From positions 1-9,654 of the forward strand of contig JAFAZL010000851.1 of the NCBI GenBank assembly GCA_019239815.1: a stretch of DNA of 9,654 nt, in the 5' to 3' direction. Both the position numbers and the translations under genes were made by a program. The notes under the pieces are model-generated. The model saw only the letters and a program-made list of their open reading frames with translations, did not search any database and was not told the DNA's origin. Shown piece by piece: positions 1 to 6,029 of the stretch (positions are counted from its first letter, which is position 1; each line of letters opens with the position of its first letter). This DNA comes from Acidobacteriota bacterium. GTDB lineage: Bacteria > Acidobacteriota > Terriglobia > Acidoferrales > UBA7541.

Positions 1-789
1 CTGCGGCTGAACAGCACGGTGGTGCATGTACAGCATGTGACGCCGGGCCGGGCCGCGGGCGAAAGTGGGTCGGCTGACGGCGCCAAGGAAGTCGAGATTG
101 CATATTCGCGCGAAGGGACGCTGCACTCGGTGCGAGCGAAGAACTGCGTGCTCGCCTGCTACAACATGATGATCCCTTACATCTGCCCCGAGCTGCCGGA
201 GAGGCAGAAAGAGGCGATGGCGTATCTGGTGAAGACGCCGCTTGTGTACACGCATGTCGCGCTGCGGAATTGGACTTCGTTTTCGAAGCTGGGCGTGCAC
301 CAGATCGTTTCGCCGGGCGGATATCACACGTACACCGCGATGGATTTTCCAGTGAGCGTCGGGCAGTACACGTTTCCGAGCGATCCGGAGCAGCCGATGG
401 TCTTGTTCATGCTGCGGACGCCCTGCCGGCCGGGGCTGCCGATGCGAGATCAGTATCGCGCGGGGCGTGTGGAATTGATGGCAACGCCGTATGCGACGTT
501 CGAACGCAACGTTCGCGACCAGTTGGGGCGGATGCTGGGCGGGGCGGGATTCGATCCGGCGCGCGACATTGCAGCGATTACTGTGAATCGGTGGGCACAT
601 GGGTATGCGTACACGCCGAATTATTTGTTCGACCCGGAATGGACGGAAGAAGAGAAGCCGTGGGTGGTCGGGCGGAAGCCATTTGGAAGGATTGCGATTG
701 CGAATTCTGACGCAGGGGCGAACGCGTATACGAATGAGGCGATTGATCAGGCGCACCGCGCGGTGAAGGAGTTGACCACGAGAAGCTGA
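1..789 (+). CDS. FAD-dependent amine-oxidase-like oxidoreductase, C-terminal part (5' end outside window)
   Basis: The reading frame is open from base 1 to the TGA at 787-789, giving 262 residues, so the gene begins upstream; the GTG/ATG codons inside are not needed as starts. The N-terminal Rossmann FAD motif is not in the window. What is visible fits the second half of a flavin amine oxidase/spermidine-dehydrogenase-like protein: a strand-rich piece ending in 'NCVLACYNMMIPYICPELP', a substrate-domain stretch 'KTPLVYTHVALRNW', and a C-terminal segment 'GRIAIANSDAGANAYTNEAI' followed by a helix, which matches the place where this family closes over the FAD. Family knowledge predicts oxidation of an amine or related substrate with FAD; the substrate cannot be read from this fragment. 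A generic NAD(P)/FAD-binding oxidoreductase is the alternative. The stop codon overlaps a degenerate octamer repeat, and a tRNA gene follows after about 120 bases. Confidence 0.72.
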   Translation: MRLNSTVVHVQHVTPGRAAGESGSADGAKEVEIAYSREGTLHSVRAKNCVLACYNMMIPYICPELPERQKEAMAYLVKTPLVYTHVALRNWTSFSKLGVHQIVSPGGYHTYTAMDFPVSVGQYTFPSDPEQPMVLFMLRTPCRPGLPMRDQYRAGRVELMATPYATFERNVRDQLGRMLGGAGFDPARDIAAITVNRWAHGYAYTPNYLFDPEWTEEEKPWVVGRKPFGRIAIANSDAGANAYTNEAIDQAHRAVKELTTRS

Positions 790-819
790 AGTAACGAAGC
801 AGCGAAGTGATGAAGTAAC
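788..819. repeat. Degenerate 8-nt tandem repeat, four units
   Basis: Four consecutive octamers can be read: GAAGTAAC (788-795), GAAGCAGC (796-803), GAAGTGAT (804-811) and GAAGTAAC (812-819). Units 1 and 4 are identical and each shares GAAG with the others. The array begins inside the stop codon of the upstream gene. No function can be assigned from the sequence. Confidence 0.6.
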
Positions 820-821
820 GA

Positions 822-852
822 TAGCGGCGTGCGTAAGCGGCTGAGGCCGCTA
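822..852. repeat. Extragenic inverted repeat (two alternative hairpins)
   Basis: TAGCGGC (822-828) can pair with GCCGCTA (846-852), or the inner AGCGGC (836-841) can pair with GCCGCT (846-851) around a TGAG loop; the two foldings exclude each other. No T-run follows, so this is not a standard intrinsic terminator for the upstream gene. It resembles the short GC-rich extragenic palindromes scattered in many soil bacterial genomes. Confidence 0.5.
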
Positions 853-912
853 CAAATGCTGTGGCTGCGGTCGATTGCTCAAGTTGACTGAACACGATAA
901 ACTGTTGCGCGT

Positions 913-989
913 GGCCCGGTAGAGTAACCGGTTAACTCGTCACCCTCTCAAGGTGAAGATTACGGGTTCGACTCCCGTCCGGGCTACCA
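913..989 (+). tRNA. tRNA-Glu (anticodon CTC), CCA encoded
   Basis: The complete cloverleaf can be folded by hand. Acceptor stem 913-919 pairs with 979-985 (one G-T wobble at the end), followed by discriminator A986 and a genomic CCA at 987-989. D stem 922-925/935-938. Anticodon stem 940-944/952-956, with the seven-base loop CTCTCAA; T946 is U33 and the anticodon CTC lies at 947-949, reading GAG (glutamate). T stem 962-966/974-978 with loop TTCGACT. The variable loop is five bases. It stands alone: no other tRNA is seen nearby. Confidence 0.97.
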
Positions 990-1078
990 ACCTTCCTGTT
1001 TTCCTTATTGATAAGAAATGAGTTGCGGCGACGGGTGCGATGCTGAGGCTGAGTTGGTTGTCGGCTCTCGCGGCTGAG

Positions 1079-1109
1079 ATCCTTCGCCGTCCTTCGGACG
1101 GCTCAGGAT
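1079..1109. repeat. Imperfect extragenic palindrome ending in AGGAT
   Basis: The core stem CCGTCC (1087-1092) pairs perfectly with GGACGG (1096-1101) over a TTC loop. Outside it, ATCCT (1079-1083) pairs with AGGAT (1105-1109) across small unpaired gaps. The 'ATCCTTCGCCGTCC...CTCAGGATGACA' style is one I associate with dispersed extragenic repeats in environmental bacteria; only this copy is visible here. It is not followed by T residues at the stem base, so it is a poor terminator. Confidence 0.55.
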
Positions 1110-1144
1110 GACAATCGTTTTGTAGTGTGCGGCTCAGGGTGGCA
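1099..1144. repeat. Pair of 15-nt near-direct repeats
   Basis: CGGCTCAGGATGACA (1099-1113) recurs as CGGCTCAGGGTGGCA (1130-1144), with 13 of 15 bases identical and starts 31 bases apart. The first copy overlaps the palindrome at 1079-1109. No coding or regulatory role is evident. Confidence 0.55.
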
Positions 1145-1329
1145 GCGGTGTGCAGGAAGCAGACATTTTTGGGGTTGGACCGCGGAATATGCACGGTGCG
1201 GTGGAAAGATGGGCACGTCTCGCTGGAGTTGTTATCCGTGGCGCACGGCAAACAAAGGTATTGCGATGCGGCTCGAAGGTCCGTTGTAATGTATAACTTG
1301 AGAAAGATTTCCGGGCCCGATCGAGCGCT

Positions 1330-2244
1330 ATGGCGAAAAAACTACGCATCGTCGTCTCTCTAACGACCAACGATAACGACTATCAGATCGAGCAGGCGCA
1401 ATCTGCGGAGCAGGCGGCGAATCGGTTGGGTGCGTCGGTCGAGATCATTTACGCCGACAACGATGCGATCAATCAGAGCACGCAGATTTTGAAAGTGGTG
1501 CAGGCGCCGGCGGAATCGCGGCCGGATGCGGTCGTGTTCGAACCGGTCGGAGGCACGGCATTGCCGCAAGTTGCGCGCGCGGCGGCGACTGCGGGCATCG
1601 GCTGGGCGGTGCTGAATCGCGAAGCGTCGTACATTGACGAATTGCGGAAGCTGACCAGTACTCCGATGTTTTGTGTGACTTCGGATCACGTCGAGATCGG
1701 CCGGCTGCAAGGACGGCAGTTGACGGCGCTCTTGCCCAAGGGCGGCTCGGTAATTTACGTGCAAGGGCCGTCGGAAAATTCGGCGGCGAAAGAACGCACC
1801 GCCGGGATGCAGGAGACCAAGCCTGCGAATATTCAGGCGACATTGCTGAAGGCACAGTGGACCGAAGAGAGCGCGCTGCGTGCGGTGCGGTCGTGGCTCA
1901 AGCTGACGACGTCGCAGAAATCGCAGATTGATGCCGTTGCGGCGCAAGATGACTCGATGGCGATGGGCGCACGCAAGGCGTTTCAGGAATTGCCCAATGA
2001 GATGGAGCGCGACCGCTGGCTGAAGCTGCCGTTCATCGGATGCGACGGGCTGCCGAATACGGGGCAGGCTTGGGTGCGCTCGGGACAGCTTGCGGCGACC
2101 GTGTTTGTGCCGCCAAATACGGGTCAGGCGATCGAAATGATTGTGGATGCGATTCAGAACAAGAAGCAGCCGCCGGCTCGGGTTTTAGTTGCGCCGCGAT
2201 CAATTCCGGCACTGAATGCGATTCAGCCGCGGCGAGTAGGCTGA
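1330..2244 (+). CDS. Type 1 periplasmic-binding-fold (RbsB-like sugar-binding) protein without signal peptide
   Basis: This 304-residue protein has the two-lobed type 1 solute-binding fold (Peripla_BP_4/RbsB-like). Lobe 1 opens with 'KLRIVVSLTTNDNDYQ' (residues 4-19). The middle carries 'DAVVFEPVGGTALPQVARAA' (67-86) and 'WAVLNRE' (92-98). The hinge region 'VTSDHVEIGRLQGRQL' (116-131) leads into lobe 2, with 'GGSVIYVQGPSENSAAKERT' (138-157), 'DAVAAQDDSMAMGARKAF' (201-218) and 'FIGCDG' (235-240). Such proteins normally bind sugars for ABC transporters or sensors. Here the first strand starts at residue 4 and an in-frame TAA at 1294 excludes an upstream start, so no secretion signal is encoded. 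There is no DNA-binding helix-turn-helix as in LacI regulators, and no transporter gene next to it. The SD before the ATG is weak (GAGCG). A cytosolic sugar-sensing role is an inference. Confidence 0.8.
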   Translation: MAKKLRIVVSLTTNDNDYQIEQAQSAEQAANRLGASVEIIYADNDAINQSTQILKVVQAPAESRPDAVVFEPVGGTALPQVARAAATAGIGWAVLNREASYIDELRKLTSTPMFCVTSDHVEIGRLQGRQLTALLPKGGSVIYVQGPSENSAAKERTAGMQETKPANIQATLLKAQWTEESALRAVRSWLKLTTSQKSQIDAVAAQDDSMAMGARKAFQELPNEMERDRWLKLPFIGCDGLPNTGQAWVRSGQLAATVFVPPNTGQAIEMIVDAIQNKKQPPARVLVAPRSIPALNAIQPRRVG

Positions 2245-2334
2245 GTCCGAGCTCAACTTTATTTCTTTGCTCGTTGTTGCTCGCTTACTCCCCTGCTTGT
2301 CTGCGCCCATTCGTAAGAAAAAGAACGGAAAATC

Positions 2335-2363
2335 TCGCCTCGCGTAAAACCGCCGTATATAAT
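2335..2363 (+). promoter_or_regulatory. Probable sigma-70-type promoter of the TIM-barrel/GMC cluster
   Basis: A perfect TATAAT lies at 2358-2363, 17 bases after TCGCCT (2335-2340; 3/6 match to TTGACA). Transcription would begin near 2370, giving a leader of about 40 bases to the TTG at 2410. The -10 box overlaps the ATG at 2362, which argues against that ATG as the start codon. Confidence 0.5.
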
Positions 2364-2398
2364 GCCGCGGTTCACACGATTTAATCTGGATGTGCCGC

Positions 2399-2403
2399 GG
2401 AGG
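2399..2403 (+). promoter_or_regulatory. Strong Shine-Dalgarno site (GGAGG) that decides the start at TTG 2410
   Basis: GGAGG is separated by six bases from the in-frame TTG at 2410-2412. The upstream ATG at 2362 has no comparable purine-rich site ahead of it, and the GTG at 2392 has none either. Confidence 0.65.
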
Positions 2404-2409
2404 CCACAC

Positions 2410-3585
2410 TTGAAGGACAGCGCGCGAAACGACTCGAACATCGATCGGCGAAAATTTCTGTCGGCTACGGGAGGCGGTTTGCTGGCCGCGGCTGCGCTGC
2501 CGGGAATCGCATCGGCAACGTCACGCGGTGCGGGCGCTTCGAACATCCCAGGTTTCGGGGCAGCGTCAGTGAACGTTGAAGGTTCGAACGCTGCGCGCGG
2601 ACAGGGTAGCGGCGCAAAGAGAAAGATTCCCATCGGCGTGTTCGACCCGGTCTACGACAACATGTCGTTGGACCAGATGCTCGATACGATGAGCTCACTC
2701 GGCATGGAAGCCGTGGAAGTGGGAACGGGCGGATATCCAAACAATCCGCATTGCCCGCTCGACGAACTGATTGCCGACAAGGCGAAAGCGAAAGCATGGC
2801 AGAAGAAGTTTGAAGACAAAGGCATTCGCGTGATGACGCTGAGTTGCCATGGGAATGCTGTGCATCCCGACAAAGCGCATGCGGCGAAGGATGCGGAGTC
2901 GTTCCGAAAGACGGTGCAGCTGGCGCAGATTCTTGACGTGAAGACGATCGTGACGTTTTCGGGATGCCCGGCCGGGACACCGACCGACTCGCAGCCGAAC
3001 TGGATTACGTATCGGTGGCCGCCTGAATACGGGCAAATGCTGGATTGGCAGTGGAAAGAAAAGGTGATTCCATACTGGAAGGAAGCTACGAAATTCGCGC
3101 GCGATCATGGCATTCGACGCATCGCGCTGGAGATGCATCCAAATTTCGTCGTCTACAATCCGCGGACGCTGCTGAAGTTGCGCGAAGCAGTGGGCGAAGA
3201 GATCGGCGCAAACAACGACTTGAGCCATTTGTTCTGGCAGGGATGCGATCCGGTGGAAGTGATTCGGTTGCTCGGAAAGCAAGGCGCGATTTATCACGCG
3301 CATATGAAGGACACTGTGTTTTTTCCGGAAAATGTGGGGAAGTACGGCGTGCTGAATTTTGCTTCGGAGAAAGCGGATTTGGCGGAAGCGTCGGAGACTT
3401 TTCGCGCGGTTGGGTACGGTCATGGCGCCGGATTGTGGAAGTCGATCATCCAGGCGTACATGGACATCGGATATGAAGGGATGTTGAGCATCGAGAACGA
3501 GGATCCGATTTTGCCGGGAGCCGTGGGGGTCGAACGCGCCGTTTATGTGTTGAAGAATGTACGTGCGGAGATTCTTGCGGGCTGA
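2410..3585 (+). CDS. Tat-exported sugar isomerase/epimerase-like TIM-barrel protein
   Basis: With the TTG start this is 391 residues; an ATG at 2362 would add 16 residues but overlaps a TATAAT box and lacks an SD. The N-terminus is a twin-arginine signal: 'DRRKFLS' (R13, R14) followed by a glycine/alanine-rich hydrophobic stretch ending near 'GIASA'. A low-complexity linker follows, then the xylose-isomerase-like (AP_endonuc_2) barrel from 'IPIGVFDPVY'. Candidate divalent-metal ligands are in the usual order: E241 in 'ALEMHPNF', D270 in 'NNDLSHLFW', H296/H298 in 'YHAHMKD' and E362 in 'SIENED'. Family members isomerise or epimerise sugars, dehydrate inososes, or cleave 3-keto-glycosides. Here the product would be periplasmic, so a sugar-phosphate substrate is unlikely despite the usual family name. 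The GMC dehydrogenase pair follows after 94 bases, which suggests an oxidised sugar as substrate (inference). Confidence 0.85.
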   Translation: MKDSARNDSNIDRRKFLSATGGGLLAAAALPGIASATSRGAGASNIPGFGAASVNVEGSNAARGQGSGAKRKIPIGVFDPVYDNMSLDQMLDTMSSLGMEAVEVGTGGYPNNPHCPLDELIADKAKAKAWQKKFEDKGIRVMTLSCHGNAVHPDKAHAAKDAESFRKTVQLAQILDVKTIVTFSGCPAGTPTDSQPNWITYRWPPEYGQMLDWQWKEKVIPYWKEATKFARDHGIRRIALEMHPNFVVYNPRTLLKLREAVGEEIGANNDLSHLFWQGCDPVEVIRLLGKQGAIYHAHMKDTVFFPENVGKYGVLNFASEKADLAEASETFRAVGYGHGAGLWKSIIQAYMDIGYEGMLSIENEDPILPGAVGVERAVYVLKNVRAEILAG

Positions 3586-3627
3586 GTTTCTTCCGAAAAA
3601 TTTGTGGATGGAGTTTGCGGTCGCAGT

Positions 3628-3647
3628 TCCATAGTGCTAATTATGGA
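3628..3647. repeat. Small palindrome upstream of the GMC dehydrogenase gene
   Basis: TCCATA (3628-3633) and TATGGA (3642-3647) form a 6-bp inverted repeat around eight AT-rich bases, about 30 bases before the start at 3680. It could be an operator half-site pair or a weak hairpin; there is no T-run for termination. No regulator family can be named from it. Confidence 0.35.
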
Positions 3648-3679
3648 TTGAGGTAGGTTGTGCACAAGGGAGCGGCTTG

Positions 3680-5383
3680 ATGGCGCAGGTGGTTCGGACA
3701 CCGAAGACGTACGATGTGATCGTTGTGGGCTCGGGTGCGGGCGGCGGCATGGCGGCGAAGATTTTGACCGAAGGCGGCATGAACGTTGCGCTGCTCGAGG
3801 CGGGCCCGGAAGTTCATCCGGAAAAAGACTACAAGATGTTTGTGTGGCCGTACGAGCTGGCGCACCGTGGAATAGGTGTCGGCGGGCGTCAGGCGGAGGA
3901 TTTCGGAGAATTTCTCGCGCCGAATGGGTCGTGGGACATCCAGGGCGAGCCGTATACATCGGCGCCCGGATCGGATTTTCGATGGTTTCGATCGCGCATC
4001 GTCGGCGGGCGCACGAATCACTGGGGGCGCATTGCGCTGCGATTTGCGCCGATTGATTTCCGGTCGTACACACGCGATGGACTTGGATCGGACTGGCCGA
4101 TTTCGTATGACGACATTGCGCCGTACTACGACAAGGTCGAAGGGTACATCGGCGTGTTTGGAACGAAGGAGAACGTGTCGAGCGCGCCCGACGGGGTGTT
4201 TTTACCGCCACCTAAGCCGCGTTGTACCGAGACGATCGTTAAGAAGGCTTGCGACAAGCTCAACATTATTTGCATTCCCGCGCGGCTGGCGATTCTGACG
4301 AAATCCGTGAATGGGCGATTGCCTTGTCACTATTGCGGCCAGTGCGGACGCGGTTGTACGACGGCGTCGAATTTCAGCTCAAGCCAGGTGTTGATTCCGC
4401 CGGCGATGGCGACCGGCAAGCTGACGATGATTACCGGCGCGATGGCGCGCGAAGTTTTGGTCGGGCCGGATGGCAAGGCGACGGGCGTTTCGTACATCGA
4501 CAAGAGAACGCGAACGGAGCAGCGCGTGAATGCGCGCGCGGTGGTTCTGGCGGCGAGTGCGTGTGAATCGGCGCGTTTGTTGCTGAATTCGAAATCGAAG
4601 TTGTTTCCGGATGGGTTGGCGAACTCGTCGGGCACGGTGGGTCGCTATCTCACGGATTCGGTTGGCAGCGGTGGCGAAGGATATTTTCCGCAGCTCGAAA
4701 ATATGACGCCACACAATCACGACGGCACCGGCGGCATGCACATGTACATGCCCTGGTGGAAGTTCGACCGGCAGAACGATTTTCCGCGCGGGTATCACAT
4801 TGAATTTGGCGGCGGCCGCGAGCTGCCGGGTTGCGGTATCTTCAACGACATGAATCACAAGGAAGAGGGTTACGGCGTCGACCTGAAGCGAAGAGCGCGC
4901 AAGAGCTACGGGACGACGATCGGTTTCGCGGGTCGCGGCGAGATGCTTCCGAATCCCGATACGTATTGCGAAATCGATCCGAATGTTGTCGACGAGTTCG
5001 GCATTCCGGTGCTGCGGTTCCACTTCAAGTGGTCGGAATACGAGTTGCGGCAAGCGAAGGACATGCAAGAGACGTTCCGCGCGATCGTGGAGATGGCGGG
5101 CGGAACTTACCTCACGAAGGCGCCGATCGATGGGCCGCGCGCGTACGGCATCGACCTCGGCGGCAAGATCATTCACGAAGTGGGCACGGCGCGTATGGGC
5201 GCCGATCCGAAGGACTCGGTGCTCAACGGATATTGCCAGGCGCACGATGTGAAGAATCTGTTCGTCACCGATGGCGCGCCGCTGGTAACGAATCCCGACA
5301 AGAATCCAACGCTGACGATCATGGCGCTGTCGTGGCGCGCTTCGGACTATTTATTGAGTGAAGCCGGAAAGGGAAATATCTGA
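3680..5383 (+). CDS. FAD-dependent GMC-family sugar/glycoside dehydrogenase, large (catalytic) subunit
   Basis: This 567-residue protein starts at ATG 3680 behind AAGGGAG (3666-3672); the TTG immediately before it is less likely. The FAD dinucleotide fold is at the N-terminus: 'YDVIVVGSGAGGG' (11-23) and 'LLEAG' (38-42). 'VGGRTNHWG' (108-116) is the GMC signature-1 region. A cysteine group, C216, C219, C222 and C226 (CX2CX2CX3C), sits where catalytic subunits of membrane-linked FAD-glucose and gluconate dehydrogenases carry cysteines; in Burkholderia FAD-glucose dehydrogenase these hold a [3Fe-4S] cluster. The C-terminal domain has catalytic H499 in 'HEVGTARMG' and N542 in 'NPDKNPTLTIMAL'. 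Family role: oxidation of a sugar hydroxyl, with electrons passed to FAD and then probably to the Fe-S centre and a cytochrome. It has no signal peptide and overlaps the Tat-tagged small-subunit gene by one base (TGATG), fitting co-export. The sugar and the oxidised carbon are unknown. Confidence 0.92.
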   Translation: MAQVVRTPKTYDVIVVGSGAGGGMAAKILTEGGMNVALLEAGPEVHPEKDYKMFVWPYELAHRGIGVGGRQAEDFGEFLAPNGSWDIQGEPYTSAPGSDFRWFRSRIVGGRTNHWGRIALRFAPIDFRSYTRDGLGSDWPISYDDIAPYYDKVEGYIGVFGTKENVSSAPDGVFLPPPKPRCTETIVKKACDKLNIICIPARLAILTKSVNGRLPCHYCGQCGRGCTTASNFSSSQVLIPPAMATGKLTMITGAMAREVLVGPDGKATGVSYIDKRTRTEQRVNARAVVLAASACESARLLLNSKSKLFPDGLANSSGTVGRYLTDSVGSGGEGYFPQLENMTPHNHDGTGGMHMYMPWWKFDRQNDFPRGYHIEFGGGRELPGCGIFNDMNHKEEGYGVDLKRRARKSYGTTIGFAGRGEMLPNPDTYCEIDPNVVDEFGIPVLRFHFKWSEYELRQAKDMQETFRAIVEMAGGTYLTKAPIDGPRAYGIDLGGKIIHEVGTARMGADPKDSVLNGYCQAHDVKNLFVTDGAPLVTNPDKNPTLTIMALSWRASDYLLSEAGKGNI

Positions 5384-5985
5384 TGGCGAACGGCGGAGTT
5401 TCACGACGGGACGTGTTGCGATCGCTGGCGGTGGGCGCGACCGCGGGTTCAGTTCTAACGATGATCCCTGCGCAAGCGGCTGAATTTGCGCATAACCTGG
5501 TACAGAAAGAGAAAGCGGCCGCAGCTGGGAAGTACGTGCCGAAGTTTTTCCCGGCGCATCAGTACGAGACGCTCGTTTCATTGTGCGACACGATCATTCC
5601 AAAGGATGAGAAATCAGGCGGCGCCGTTGAAGCCGGAGCGCCTGAATTCATCGATTTGATCACCAGCGAGAACACTGAATTTCAGACGCAGCTTGGCGGC
5701 GGGCTGATGTGGCTCGACAACCACTGCGTCGATGAATTTGGCAAAGTGTATATGGAGTGCACGCCCGAACAGCGCAAGACGACCCTCGATCTGATCGCGT
5801 ATCGAAAGAATGCCAAAGCACAGCCAGAACTGAGGCAGGGCATCGCGTTCTTCGCCGTACTGCGCAATATGACTTGCGACGGCTTTTATACCAGCAAAAT
5901 TGGCATCGCGGATTTGCAATATATCGGGAACACTTCCCGCACCGAGTTTCCCGGCTGCCCGCCGGTTCCTGAACGACAAGCGTAG
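5383..5985 (+). CDS. Gluconate 2-dehydrogenase subunit 3 family protein (Tat-signal small subunit of the GMC dehydrogenase)
   Basis: The start ATG (5383-5385) shares a base with the TGA of the large-subunit gene, so translation is probably coupled; GGAAAGGGA just upstream can act as SD. The 200-residue product begins with a twin-arginine signal 'VSRRDVLRSLAVGATAGS' (R8, R9) and a likely cleavage after 'PAQA' at about residue 32. The mature part has the Gluconate_2-dh3 pattern: 'FFPAHQYETLVSLCDTIIP' near 55-73, an acidic 'GAPEFIDLI' segment, and the C-terminal 'DLQYIGNTSRTEFPGCPPVP'. In characterised complexes this subunit stabilises the FAD subunit and carries it through the Tat translocon. 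No cytochrome c subunit gene follows: the next gene is convergent after 44 bases, so the electron acceptor must be encoded elsewhere. Confidence 0.92.
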   Translation: MANGGVSRRDVLRSLAVGATAGSVLTMIPAQAAEFAHNLVQKEKAAAAGKYVPKFFPAHQYETLVSLCDTIIPKDEKSGGAVEAGAPEFIDLITSENTEFQTQLGGGLMWLDNHCVDEFGKVYMECTPEQRKTTLDLIAYRKNAKAQPELRQGIAFFAVLRNMTCDGFYTSKIGIADLQYIGNTSRTEFPGCPPVPERQA

Positions 5986-6029
5986 CCACTTCGCCTGCCT
6001 AATGATTCCGCAGTGTCAGTGGTGTGAAA

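Larger units (their letters stand above)
990..1329. other. Gene-free stretch between tRNA-Glu and the sugar-binding-like gene
   Basis: No convincing coding region is present in these 340 bases; the short open frames on both strands resemble no family. The stretch holds a hairpin and a pair of near-direct repeats (listed separately). Near its end, TATAAC at 1292-1297 is a 5/6 match to a -10 box and would start transcription about 25 bases before the ATG at 1330, but no good -35 lies at the right distance. Confidence 0.6.

Noticed and set aside
940..1251. Minus-strand open frame of 103 residues ending in ARTGVEPVIFTLRG
   Set aside because: Its C-terminus is the reverse strand of the tRNA-Glu gene; this peptide pattern is a familiar artefact of translating across tRNA genes, and the rest has no family features.
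913..1329. tRNA-associated integration site or genomic island
   Set aside because: No integrase gene and no repeated copy of the tRNA 3' end was found downstream in the window.
1330..2244. LacI-type transcription regulator
   Set aside because: The ligand-binding fold starts at residue 4, so there is no room for the N-terminal helix-turn-helix and hinge.
2236..2268. TGAG...CTCA followed by a T-rich run after the sugar-binding-like gene, as a terminator
   Set aside because: The stem is only about four base pairs and the T-rich part is interrupted; too weak to call.
2695..3423. Minus-strand open frame of 242 residues opposite the TIM-barrel gene
   Set aside because: Antisense shadow with no motif; the plus strand carries the metal-site residues in the correct order.
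4379..5245. Minus-strand open frame of 288 residues opposite the GMC gene
   Set aside because: It is Arg/His-rich shadow coding with no recognisable domain, and the GMC motifs on the other strand are unambiguous.
5986..6029. Bidirectional terminator between the convergent GMC operon and M13 gene
   Set aside because: The 44-base gap shows no stem of useful length and no T-run on either strand.
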